6,233 nt of DNA from an uncultured Prevotella sp. (GCA_934217675.1 CAKQCV010000110.1:1-6233), one strand, 5' to 3'; counted from the first letter of the stretch, positions 1 to 6,123 are shown. Numbers and translations: made by a program. Notes: a model not told the origin generated them from the sequence alone.

Positions 1-755
1 GCATCAGCTTCTCGTCTACCGACAAAATAGGTCATAAATACGGCACTCACTGTCAACTAATCCAAGACCAGTATGTAGACCTCGACAAGCGTCTTGCAGA
101 CTTTTTCAACTATCTCGACCAAACCATTGGCAAAGGACAATATCTCGTGTTCCTAAGTGCCGACCACGGAGCAGCTAACAATATTCTAATGAATCAAGAG
201 CATGGTATTCCAGCTGGAGGCTTCTTCTATAAAAAGGAATTGAAAGATTTAAATGAATATTTGAAACAAAAATACAATACTACTGCAGATTTGGCACGCT
301 ATATCATGTCATACACTGTTGTCCTTGACCATGAAGCTATCGCAAAGGCTGGACTGAAACTACGCACCGTGAAAAACGAAGTTGCAGAATATTTCCAAAA
401 CAAGGATTATGTTGCATATGCAGTAAATATGGACAGAGTTGCATCAGCAAACATTCCATCTTACATTAAGGAAAAGATTATAAACGGCTACTGTCGCAAA
501 CGTAACGGTGACGTACAATTAATTATGCAACCAGGATGGTATGAGATATATGGCGATAAAATTGATGCCGGCACAACCCACGGAGAATGGAACCCGTATG
601 ATGCGCATATCCCATTCCTCATGATGGGATGGGGAGTAAAGTCTGGCAAGACAAATCATCCTACCTACATCACCGATATAGCTCCAACAATATGCAATCT
701 CGTGCATATTCAGATGCCTAACGGATGTATCGGTAATGCTGTAGAAATGAAATAA
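1..755 (+). CDS. pafA: PafA-type alkaline phosphatase, C-terminal part (5' end outside window)
   Basis: The reading frame is open from position 3 to the TAA at 753-755, giving 250 visible codons. The GTG at 147 is an internal valine, not a start. The protein belongs to the alkaline phosphatase superfamily: two-zinc phosphomonoesterases exported to the periplasm or cell surface that release phosphate from organic esters. Counting the first visible codon as residue 1, STDKIGH gives D7 and H11, SADHG gives D54 and H55, and GTTHGEW gives H193. These match, in order and nearly in spacing, the PafA metal ligands D305, H309, D352, H353 and H486; D7 to D54 is 47 residues, exactly as in PafA. About 300 N-terminal residues should lie upstream, with the signal peptide, the nucleophilic Thr and the remaining zinc ligand. 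The visible part is intact. The downstream gene is convergent. A related phosphodiesterase or nucleotide pyrophosphatase is possible, because the specificity residues are not in view. Confidence 0.9.
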   Translation, partial: ISFSSTDKIGHKYGTHCQLIQDQYVDLDKRLADFFNYLDQTIGKGQYLVFLSADHGAANNILMNQEHGIPAGGFFYKKELKDLNEYLKQKYNTTADLARYIMSYTVVLDHEAIAKAGLKLRTVKNEVAEYFQNKDYVAYAVNMDRVASANIPSYIKEKIINGYCRKRNGDVQLIMQPGWYEIYGDKIDAGTTHGEWNPYDAHIPFLMMGWGVKSGKTNHPTYITDIAPTICNLVHIQMPNGCIGNAVEMK

Positions 756-788
756 TATAAGCGTGGCGTTGCAGATGGTACTTTATAC

Positions 789-840
789 TTGCACCGCCAG
801 TGCTTTTGCAATGCACAATTAGTGCAGGTTGTTTGCACCG
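789..840. repeat. Short direct repeats around a small hairpin
   Basis: The octamer TTGCACCG occurs at 789-796 and again at 833-840. Between them TGCAC (812-816) and GTGCA (822-826) can form a 5-bp hairpin with a 5-base loop. It lies 34-85 bases after the stop of the phosphatase gene. It could be a weak 3' RNA structure or the remnant of a mobile or repeated element. No T-run follows, so a terminator is not supported. The rest of 756-854 shows nothing I recognise. Confidence 0.35.
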
Positions 841-854
841 AAATGCTAACAACA

Positions 855-958
855 TTCGTAATTCCTCACATCCCTCACTGCATCCCTCACTCTCCTAAAG
901 TCCCATGTATAAAGGGGTTATAAGGAAAACAGTGAGGGATGAGGGATAAAATTACGAA
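855..958. repeat. Large imperfect palindrome with tandem CATCCCTCACT units (REP-like)
   Basis: The outer arms TTCGTAATT (855-863) and AATTACGAA (950-958) are perfect reverse complements. Inside them, CATCCCTCACT occurs twice, at 869-879 and 881-891, after a partial copy TTCCTCAC at 862-869. The right side carries AGTGAGGGATG at 931-941, an 11-bp perfect complement to either unit, followed by a shortened second copy GAGGGAT (941-947). The 39-base centre (892-930) has a further partial complementarity, with TCCT near 893 and AGGA near 923. RNA or single-stranded DNA could fold into a long hairpin with a choice of two left arms. It lies between convergent genes, a usual place for dispersed palindromes. 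I believe similar CCCTCACT repeats occur in other Prevotella intergenic regions, but that is from memory and unverified. Confidence 0.75.
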
Positions 959-996
959 AAAGAATTTTATGTATTTTACCAACACAAAATTCTTTT
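958..996. terminator. Bidirectional terminator between the phosphatase and pectate lyase genes
   Basis: AAAAGAATTTT (958-968) and AAAATTCTTTT (986-996) form a perfect 11-bp stem around a 17-base loop. Read on the minus strand the hairpin starts 17 bases after the pectate lyase stop codon and ends in a T-rich run, so it fits as that gene's terminator. Read on the plus strand it is followed by TTATT and then a run of T at 1005-1011, so it can also end phosphatase transcripts. The stem is almost all A-T, so it may be weak. Confidence 0.65.
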
Positions 997-1013
997 ATTA
1001 TCCTATTTTTTAA

Positions 1014-2264
1014 TTATCTCTTAATTTTTCTATTCACCGTTCTTCCGTCGGCATACTGTATCTTCACGATATTTATGCCTTGCTGCGGAGCACTGAGCAT
1101 TGTACCATTCACATTATAATAAGTAATGCTGACAGGAAGCGCTCCATAATCAGCAACAACATCAATACCATCAGTTGTTGACGTTATGTTGAGCGTTGCT
1201 CCTGCACCATTTTCCTCGTTGGTCAACACATCCTCAACCAAGCTGCTGTCGTAAGCCTTCAACGTGTAATGGTCGGAAGGGATGAAATAATCTGCACTGC
1301 CGGAACGGCTTTGGAAGTCATTGGCATTGAGGTTGCCCACAGTGGTGATGTTATAATCTTTCTTGCTTCCGCTTGAGGCATAATTTTTCCACGGAGTCTT
1401 TTTTGCAGCATCGCTCACAAATGCACAAGCTTCAACATATAGATTAGATTTGTATCCGTAACCAATGCAATAATGGGCATTGGAACTTGAATAAAGACAA
1501 TTCTGCACATGCACCTGTCCGTATCTGACACGTGGCATACGCTCTGAGCATCCCTCATCCCACCAGCAGTTGGCAAAGGTGGTATTCAGATGTCCTGCAT
1601 CAGAAGTGCGGCTGTCGCTGTTTCCCCACAAGTCGCAGTTGCGATGATCATTAGCTCCGCCACTGCCGCCAGCCCATGGCTTTATGAAATAACGGAAGCG
1701 GCACCATGTTACGCATATATTGTCGGAGCCGTTCACACAGTCGAAGTTTCCGTCTACACCATCCTGAAAATCACAGTGGTCCACCCAAATATACGACGAG
1801 CCAGTAACCGTGAGATTGTCGTTGCCATCGATATCATAAGCACCGGCACTCTTAAAGGTCAAGTTTCTTAATATGATATTTTTACAATCAGAAAGCTGCA
1901 ATATTCCAGTCTCGCTCGTCTTGCTTGAATGTTTCGGATTTACAAGAGCCGAACCTTTCATTCCATATACGGTTTTATTTTGCACTCCCTTCACATTGTT
2001 AAGTCCGGCAAACTCTATCTCGCCTTCTACATAGATGATTTTCTTGTCAGAACCTTTCAAAGCACTCATCAGTTCGTCCTTTGTCTTCACTATTACAGTT
2101 GTTCCTCCTTCACCACCGGTAACATTTCCTCCTACGGTAGCCCATCCGAGCGGAGCATTGAGATCATAAGGCGACAGGGTGTCTGTCCATCCTGCAAAAG
2201 CATGTGTTTCTGTCATTGCCATAAAGGCAAGGGCAAAAAAATTGGTAATAATAGATTTATTCAT
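1014..2264 (-). CDS. Secreted pectate lyase, polysaccharide lyase family 1, with C-terminal sorting-like tail
   Basis: The 416-residue product cleaves the polygalacturonate backbone of pectin by calcium-dependent beta-elimination outside the cytoplasm. Residues 1-24 form a signal peptide: MNK, a hydrophobic stretch, then HAFA before G25 as a signal peptidase I site. The PL1 beta-helix follows. D144 and D146 (YDIDGND), then D171 and D175 after WVDHCDF (160-166), are the probable calcium ligands. RMPRVR (242-247) matches the PL1 motif RxPxxR, with R242 as catalytic base. Residues of about 355-416 are a separate small domain ending in YYNVNG, P393, GINIVK and a basic tail, like type IX secretion sorting tails. 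The frame is open 27 codons further, to an ATG at 2345, but that extension runs through the promoter (2285-2315) and would bury the signal peptide, so ATG 2264 is chosen. No SusC/SusD or other carbohydrate gene is adjacent. The exact substrate is inferred from the family. Confidence 0.93.
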   Translation of the reverse strand: MNKSIITNFFALAFMAMTETHAFAGWTDTLSPYDLNAPLGWATVGGNVTGGEGGTTVIVKTKDELMSALKGSDKKIIYVEGEIEFAGLNNVKGVQNKTVYGMKGSALVNPKHSSKTSETGILQLSDCKNIILRNLTFKSAGAYDIDGNDNLTVTGSSYIWVDHCDFQDGVDGNFDCVNGSDNICVTWCRFRYFIKPWAGGSGGANDHRNCDLWGNSDSRTSDAGHLNTTFANCWWDEGCSERMPRVRYGQVHVQNCLYSSSNAHYCIGYGYKSNLYVEACAFVSDAAKKTPWKNYASSGSKKDYNITTVGNLNANDFQSRSGSADYFIPSDHYTLKAYDSSLVEDVLTNEENGAGATLNITSTTDGIDVVADYGALPVSITYYNVNGTMLSAPQQGINIVKIQYADGRTVNRKIKR

Positions 2265-2284
2265 TTTAGTAGTTTTTATTTTGG

Positions 2285-2315
2285 CAAATATAGATAAAGT
2301 ATACTTATACACAAA
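2285..2315 (-). promoter_or_regulatory. Bacteroidota-type promoter of the pectate lyase gene, with a palindrome in the spacer
   Basis: On the minus strand TTTG (2315-2312) is followed after 19 bases by TATATTTG (2292-2285), matching the Bacteroidota -33/-7 consensus TTTG, N19-21, TAnnTTTG. Transcription should start near 2279, leaving a leader of only about 15 bases before ATG 2264. The spacer contains the palindrome GTATA-CT-TATAC (2299-2310), a possible operator. The promoter supports the shorter start of the pectate lyase. Confidence 0.7.
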
Positions 2316-2376
2316 ACAAATTATAAAAAATCTGACTTCTTGCAATCAATAATTTATCAAGACGCCAAATAACGAA

Positions 2377-2421
2377 ACATCCTCATAAACAAAGCATTAA
2401 AAGCCTGGTTTATGAGGATGT
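2377..2421 (-). terminator. Terminator hairpin after cdsA
   Basis: ACATCCTCATAAAC (2377-2390) and GTTTATGAGGATGT (2408-2421) form a perfect 14-bp stem around a 17-base loop, 34 bases after the cdsA stop on the minus strand. The sequence after it on that strand is TTTCGTTATTT, only a modest T-run. It separates the cdsA operon from the pectate lyase promoter downstream. Confidence 0.75.
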
Positions 2422-2455
2422 GGCATTTTCTCTTTTATCGTATGCTTGAAAAAGC

Positions 2456-3340
2456 TTATACTCCAATTAGTGTCAAACTATACAGATATACCACAGCAGC
2501 CGGCATAGCCATAAGCGAAGAGTCAAAACGGTCGAGCATTCCACCATGTCCTGGTAAAATGTTACCACTGTCCTTTATGCCAAGTGTGCGTTTAAAAAGT
2601 GACTCTACAAGGTCTCCCCATGTTCCAAATACAACAATAACGAGTCCAAGTCCCATCCATTCAATTATAGACAAGCCTAAATCTGCCTTTATCTGTGGAA
2701 AGAAATGATATACTAAAGCAGAAGCAACAAGAACAAGCACAGCTCCGCCAATTGAACCTTCCCATGTTTTTCCCGGTGAAATTCTTGGGAATAGTTTATG
2801 CTTTCCAAACAAAGAACCTGAACAATAAGCCCCACTGTCATTAGTCCATAAAAAGATGAACACACAAAGAGGTATAATATAATTATATACAGTTTGTTCA
2901 TTTGCTGTTCCGTTGAATGCAAGCACATTGATGGTAGAGAACGGCAAAGCAATATACATCTGTCCAAGCATAGTATGTGCCCAATTCTCTATGGCATCTT
3001 CGCAACAAGTATACAATTCACTTATGAACAAATATATTACAGTGAGTAAATAAGGGATAAAGACAGCCCCTGTTGGCACTATCCCACTGCAAAATCCTCC
3101 AACAGCAAAGAAAAAATACACTCCAGCCACAGTACTTATCATACTGTTTACTTGCACACCACTTTTTGCATTTACCAAGCCACAGTATTCCCATATAGTA
3201 AGTCCCGTGACGAGTGCAAATAAAACCTCCATTGCTGCGGGATCAAGGAAACTGGTCACTACTGCTGCAACAAACAAGATACCAGTTATTGTCCGTACAA
3301 CCAAATTTGACAACTTGCTGTTCTTCTTTTCTTCAACCAT
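2456..3340 (-). CDS. cdsA: Phosphatidate cytidylyltransferase (CDP-diacylglycerol synthase)
   Basis: This inner-membrane enzyme converts phosphatidic acid and CTP to CDP-diacylglycerol and pyrophosphate, the branch point for phosphatidylethanolamine and the other phospholipids. The 294-residue product has a short polar N-terminus and multiple hydrophobic segments (about 15-32, 36-50, 68-84, 92-108, 152-166, 198-214, 228-242 and 277-293). The family signature is at the C-terminal end: SLFKR (247-251), K256-D257, PGHGG (263-267), D270-R271 and D273. TNDSGAY (166-172) and SPGKTWEG (188-195) are also typical of the family. Length is normal and no key residue is missing. The ATG at 3340 lies only 5 bases after the ftsH stop, so the two are almost certainly co-transcribed and perhaps translationally coupled. 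No clear Shine-Dalgarno sequence precedes it, as is common in this phylum. Confidence 0.97.
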   Translation of the reverse strand: MVEEKKNSKLSNLVVRTITGILFVAAVVTSFLDPAAMEVLFALVTGLTIWEYCGLVNAKSGVQVNSMISTVAGVYFFFAVGGFCSGIVPTGAVFIPYLLTVIYLFISELYTCCEDAIENWAHTMLGQMYIALPFSTINVLAFNGTANEQTVYNYIIPLCVFIFLWTNDSGAYCSGSLFGKHKLFPRISPGKTWEGSIGGAVLVLVASALVYHFFPQIKADLGLSIIEWMGLGLVIVVFGTWGDLVESLFKRTLGIKDSGNILPGHGGMLDRFDSSLMAMPAAVVYLYSLTLIGV

Positions 3341-3345
3341 TATTC

Positions 3346-5391
3346 TTATGCTTTATCATTTAAATCCGAAGTATCTTGAGTATTCTCAATATTTTTAGAG
3401 TCGGCAGAATCAGAGGAAGCCTCCGAATCGGCAGAATGTTCAGAAACCTTAGAGTTTCCGGCATTCTCTTCGAGAATCTCCTCTGAACGACTTACCCATG
3501 GACGCTTTCCAAAAATTTTCTCCACATCCTCAGCAAAAATCACCTCTCGCTCAATGAGCAATTCAGCAAGTTTGTTATGTCCTTCCTTATGCTCAGTAAG
3601 AATATCTTTTGCTCGCTTATACTGTTCAGCAATCATCTTCAGCACTTCGTCATCCATAACCTTCGCAGTAGTTTCCGAGTATGGCTTTTGGAAATTATAC
3701 TCATTGTTGTTGTAATAGCTTATATTCGGAAGTTTGTCACTCATTCCTGCATACGCTATCATTCCATAAATGCTCTTTGTAACACGTTCAAGATCATTAA
3801 TGGCACCAGTTGAAATATGTCCAGTAAACAACTCCTCGGCAGCACGTCCACCAAGCAAAGAGCAAATTTCATCAAGCATTGCTTCTTTTGTTGTTATCTG
3901 TCTTTCCTCTGGCATATACCATGCAGCACCAAGTGCCCTTCCACGAGGAACAATAGATACCTTAACCAAAGGATTTGCATGTTCCGTAAACCATGATATT
4001 GTAGCATGTCCCGCTTCATGAATGGCTATCGAACGCTTTTCAGCAGCAGTCATCACCTTTGTCTTCTTTTCCAATCCGCCAATTATACGGTCTACAGCAT
4101 CAAGAAAATCCTGCTTCTCCACAAATTTCTTGTTGTGTCGGGCTGCAATCAAAGCAGCTTCATTGCACACATTGGCAATATCAGCTCCGGAAAATCCCGG
4201 AGTCTGGCGTGCCAACATCTCAACATCAACACTATTGTCTTTCTTTATCGGACGAAGATGAACCTCAAATATAGCCTTTCGCTCGTTAAGATCAGGTAAA
4301 TCTACACTTATCTGCCTATCGAAACGCCCTGCACGCAACAATGCCTTATCAAGCATGTCGGCACGGTTGGTAGCAGCAAGCACTATAACACCACTGTTTG
4401 TACCGAAACCATCCATCTCCGTCAGCAAAGCATTCAGCGTACTCTCTCGTTCATCATTGCTTCCCATAGCAGGACTTTGGCTACGTGCCCGACCAACTGC
4501 ATCGATTTCATCGATAAATATGATACAAGGGGCTTTCTCTTTTGCCTGGCGGAAGAGGTCGCGCACTCTACTCGCACCAACTCCGACAAACATTTCAACA
4601 AAGTCAGAACCACTCATTGAAAAGAATGGCACCCCTGCTTCACCAGCTACAGCCTTTGCAAGAAGAGTCTTACCTGTTCCTGGAGGACCAATAAGCAACG
4701 CACCTGTAGGAATCTTGCCACCAAGTTCTGTGTATTTTTTAGGATTCTTCAAAAAGTCTACAATTTCCTGTACTTCTTGTTTTGCTCCCTCTTGTCCGGC
4801 AACATCTTTAAATGTTATGACTTTCTCACCTTTTGTCTTGTCATAGACTTTTGCCTTGCTCTTGCCAACGCCAAGGATTCCAGAACCTCCTCCGCCTCCC
4901 ATTCTGCGCATGAAAAACATCCAAATGACAAAAAACAGGATAATCGGACCTACAGACTGCAAGATAAGCATCAAGATGCCCCCTTGTTCGCTTTCATAAC
5001 TCAAGTCACCTTTAAAGGTTCCCTTGGATCTTGCATAGTCTATAAAATTCTCCAGTTTGTCAATTCCACCATATTCCACTTCAATAAATGGATTAGTACC
5101 GACTTGATTGGTACCTGCATTGAAAAGCTTGCGAATGTATTCAGGCTTGACAAACATCTTCAGCTTTCCATTGTCTTTGTTGACAACAACATTCGAAGCG
5201 TATCCCTGCATCACATACGTTTGGAATTTTGTATAAGTCGCCTCTTTGCCAGCACTGCCACCAACAGAGTTGCCCCCCATAATATAGGCGATGAGCAATC
5301 CTATAATGGCAATGCCATAAATCCACCCCATGTTGAATTTCGGCATTTTGTTGTTATTGTTGTTTAAATTTTTATTTTTGTCTGGATTCAT
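3346..5391 (-). CDS. ftsH: ATP-dependent zinc metalloprotease FtsH
   Basis: FtsH is a hexameric, membrane-anchored AAA+ protease that extracts and degrades damaged membrane proteins and short-lived regulators. From ATG 5391 the product has 681 residues. TM1 is at about 21-39, an exported domain at 40-137, and TM2 at about 138-161. A glycine-rich linker follows (165-175). The AAA module has Walker A GPPGTGKT (235-242), pore residue F268 in MFVG, Walker B IIFIDEID (290-297) and arginine fingers R356 and R359 in GRFDR. The protease has HEAGH (458-462) with D533 as the likely third zinc ligand. The last 50 or so residues are an acidic, Ser/Asp/Glu-rich, probably disordered tail. The frame also opens at a GTG at 5412, seven codons earlier; ATG 5391 is preferred because that GTG lies inside the only Shine-Dalgarno-like sequence. 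It sits between rsfS and cdsA in one operon. All catalytic residues are present. Confidence 0.97.
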   Translation of the reverse strand: MNPDKNKNLNNNNNKMPKFNMGWIYGIAIIGLLIAYIMGGNSVGGSAGKEATYTKFQTYVMQGYASNVVVNKDNGKLKMFVKPEYIRKLFNAGTNQVGTNPFIEVEYGGIDKLENFIDYARSKGTFKGDLSYESEQGGILMLILQSVGPIILFFVIWMFFMRRMGGGGGSGILGVGKSKAKVYDKTKGEKVITFKDVAGQEGAKQEVQEIVDFLKNPKKYTELGGKIPTGALLIGPPGTGKTLLAKAVAGEAGVPFFSMSGSDFVEMFVGVGASRVRDLFRQAKEKAPCIIFIDEIDAVGRARSQSPAMGSNDERESTLNALLTEMDGFGTNSGVIVLAATNRADMLDKALLRAGRFDRQISVDLPDLNERKAIFEVHLRPIKKDNSVDVEMLARQTPGFSGADIANVCNEAALIAARHNKKFVEKQDFLDAVDRIIGGLEKKTKVMTAAEKRSIAIHEAGHATISWFTEHANPLVKVSIVPRGRALGAAWYMPEERQITTKEAMLDEICSLLGGRAAEELFTGHISTGAINDLERVTKSIYGMIAYAGMSDKLPNISYYNNNEYNFQKPYSETTAKVMDDEVLKMIAEQYKRAKDILTEHKEGHNKLAELLIEREVIFAEDVEKIFGKRPWVSRSEEILEENAGNSKVSEHSADSEASSDSADSKNIENTQDTSDLNDKA

Positions 5392-5422
5392 ATCAGTAAT
5401 ATTGATTTCCACCTTATATTTA

Positions 5423-5439
5423 TATAGCCATTAGCTATA
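5423..5439 (-). other. Intercistronic hairpin between rsfS and ftsH
   Basis: TATAGC (5423-5428) and GCTATA (5434-5439) can form a 6-bp stem with a 5-base loop, starting 10 bases after the rsfS stop on the minus strand. It has no T-run and ends 31 bases before the ftsH ATG. It could stabilise or mark a processing site in the operon mRNA, or be chance in AT-rich DNA. Confidence 0.35.
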
Positions 5440-5448
5440 CACCACACA

Positions 5449-5814
5449 CTATGCAGCATCTATATCTGGAATCTCTGTGAGTTTTGCATCCTCCCAAAGA
5501 TCTTCCAAATTATAATAGCTACGCATTTCCGGCAAGAATATATGCACTAAAACATCTGTGTAATCCATTGCCACCCACTCGGCATTAGTAAGTCCTGCTA
5601 TCTTTACAGGCTTTTCTCCAGCTTCTACACGCGCTGTCTCCTCTACAGAGTCAGCAATTGCATCAATTTGTGTAGGAGAACTTCCTTGGCAAATAACAAA
5701 GAAATCGCATATCGTTCCGTCAATGCCTCTAAGATCTGCAATAACGATATTTGTTCCTTTTTTTTCTTGAATACCTTTAACGATTGATTCTACAAGTTTG
5801 TTTGTCTGTTCCAT
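5449..5814 (-). CDS. rsfS: Ribosome silencing factor RsfS (RsfA/YbeB/DUF143 family)
   Basis: RsfS binds ribosomal protein uL14 on the large subunit and blocks joining with the small subunit, lowering translation in starvation or stationary phase. The 121-residue product is of usual length. Family features are the N-terminal helix (about 1-18), the strand NIVIADLRGI (22-31), CDFFVICQGSSPTQIDAIAD (36-55), then NAEWVAMDYTDVLVHIF (77-93) and R98-SYYNLEDLW (99-107) near the C-terminus. It starts at ATG 5814 in an AT-rich leader without a clear Shine-Dalgarno sequence, and ends in TAG. It is the first gene of the operon, with a promoter about 85 bases upstream. ftsH follows after 57 bases. Confidence 0.96.
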   Translation of the reverse strand: MEQTNKLVESIVKGIQEKKGTNIVIADLRGIDGTICDFFVICQGSSPTQIDAIADSVEETARVEAGEKPVKIAGLTNAEWVAMDYTDVLVHIFLPEMRSYYNLEDLWEDAKLTEIPDIDAA

Positions 5815-5852
5815 TAAAAATTAAATCGGATTGTTTTTAAATTCTAATTCTT

Positions 5853-5898
5853 TATGCTATTAAATGGCGCATAATTAAAAAGATGCCCCAACAGCATA
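5853..5898 (-). other. Possible structured leader of the rsfS-ftsH-cdsA mRNA
   Basis: TATGCT (5853-5858) can pair with AGCATA (5893-5898). Inside it GGCGCAT (5866-5872) can pair with ATGCCC (5883-5888), leaving C5868 bulged, around a 10-base loop. The expected transcription start is near 5892, so part of the outer stem may not be transcribed. I do not recognise a known riboswitch or leader. The inner hairpin is plausible; its function is unknown. Confidence 0.3.
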
Positions 5899-5931
5899 CA
5901 AAGGTAAGCCGATTTATCCAAAAAAAACAAG
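5899..5931 (-). promoter_or_regulatory. Probable promoter of the rsfS-ftsH-cdsA operon
   Basis: On the minus strand TACCTTTG (5906-5899) fits the Bacteroidota -7 box TAnnTTTG exactly. Twenty-one bases upstream is CTTG (5931-5928), a three-of-four match to the -33 TTTG box, followed by a run of eight T. The start would fall near 5892, giving a leader of about 78 bases. It is divergent from the tRNA promoter about 50 bases away. Confidence 0.6.
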
Positions 5932-5978
5932 AAAAGTATATTATTTTGAAGTTTTTTATAAAAAAGTTGCGTAAAATG

Positions 5979-6008
5979 TTTGTAGTTCAAAAAAAAGTAG
6001 TACCTTTG
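5979..6008 (+). promoter_or_regulatory. Promoter of the tRNA-Gln genes
   Basis: TTTG (5979-5982), an 18-base A-rich spacer and TACCTTTG (6001-6008) match the Bacteroidota promoter pattern, with a spacer one base short of the usual 19-21. Transcription should start near 6014, about 39 bases before the first tRNA. Nothing else is recognised in 6009-6052 apart from a possible 5-bp stem, GCAAT (6014-6018) with ATTGC (6032-6036). Confidence 0.7.
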
Positions 6009-6052
6009 CACTCGCAATTAAGCAATAAGCGATTGCAGCATTAAAATAATAT

Positions 6053-6123
6053 TGGGATATGGTGTAATGGTAACACTACAGATTCTGGTCCTGTCATTCT
6101 TGGTTCGAGTCCGAGTATCCCAA
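6053..6123 (+). tRNA. tRNA-Gln, anticodon CUG (first copy)
   Basis: The 71-base cloverleaf is complete. The acceptor stem pairs TGGGATA (6053-6059) with TATCCCA (6116-6122), with A6123 as discriminator. The D stem is GTGT/ACAC (6062-6065, 6073-6076). The anticodon stem is ACAGA (6078-6082) with CCTGT (6090-6094) around TTCTGGT, giving anticodon CTG at 6085-6087, which reads CAG. The T stem CTTGG/CCGAG encloses TTCGAGT. The weak T1-A72 first pair fits glutamine tRNAs. The CCA end is not encoded, so it must be added by the CCA-adding enzyme. The pair at positions 31-39 is an A-C mismatch. Confidence 0.95.

Noticed and set aside
147..149. GTG at 147 as a real start for the phosphatase
   Set aside because: The frame continues upstream to the window edge and includes the conserved STDKIGH metal-binding segment, so this GTG is an internal valine.
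519..707. Open frame of 62 codons on the minus strand
   Set aside because: It lies wholly antisense to the phosphatase coding region, whose motifs are well supported, and its translation resembles no protein family I know.
869..941. A short CRISPR array made of the CATCCCTCACT units
   Set aside because: The units are 11-12 bases, nearly adjacent, and repeated in inverted orientation, with no spacers of regular length and no cas gene.
1014..2264. Pectate lyase as part of a polysaccharide utilization locus
   Set aside because: No SusC, SusD, hybrid two-component regulator or other carbohydrate enzyme appears beside it; the next gene upstream is cdsA, behind a terminator.
1590..2297. Two plus-strand open frames antisense to the pectate lyase gene (1590-1871 and 1929-2297)
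   Set aside because: They mirror a well-supported PL1 enzyme on the other strand, show no recognisable domain, and the second runs through the pectate lyase promoter.
2713..2967. Minus-strand 84-codon frame inside cdsA
   Set aside because: It is another frame of the membrane-segment DNA of cdsA, which explains its hydrophobic look; no start signal or family match supports it.
3577..5367. Several plus-strand frames of 70-196 codons antisense to ftsH
   Set aside because: All are shadows of the ftsH frame, with no recognisable domains and several overlapping each other.
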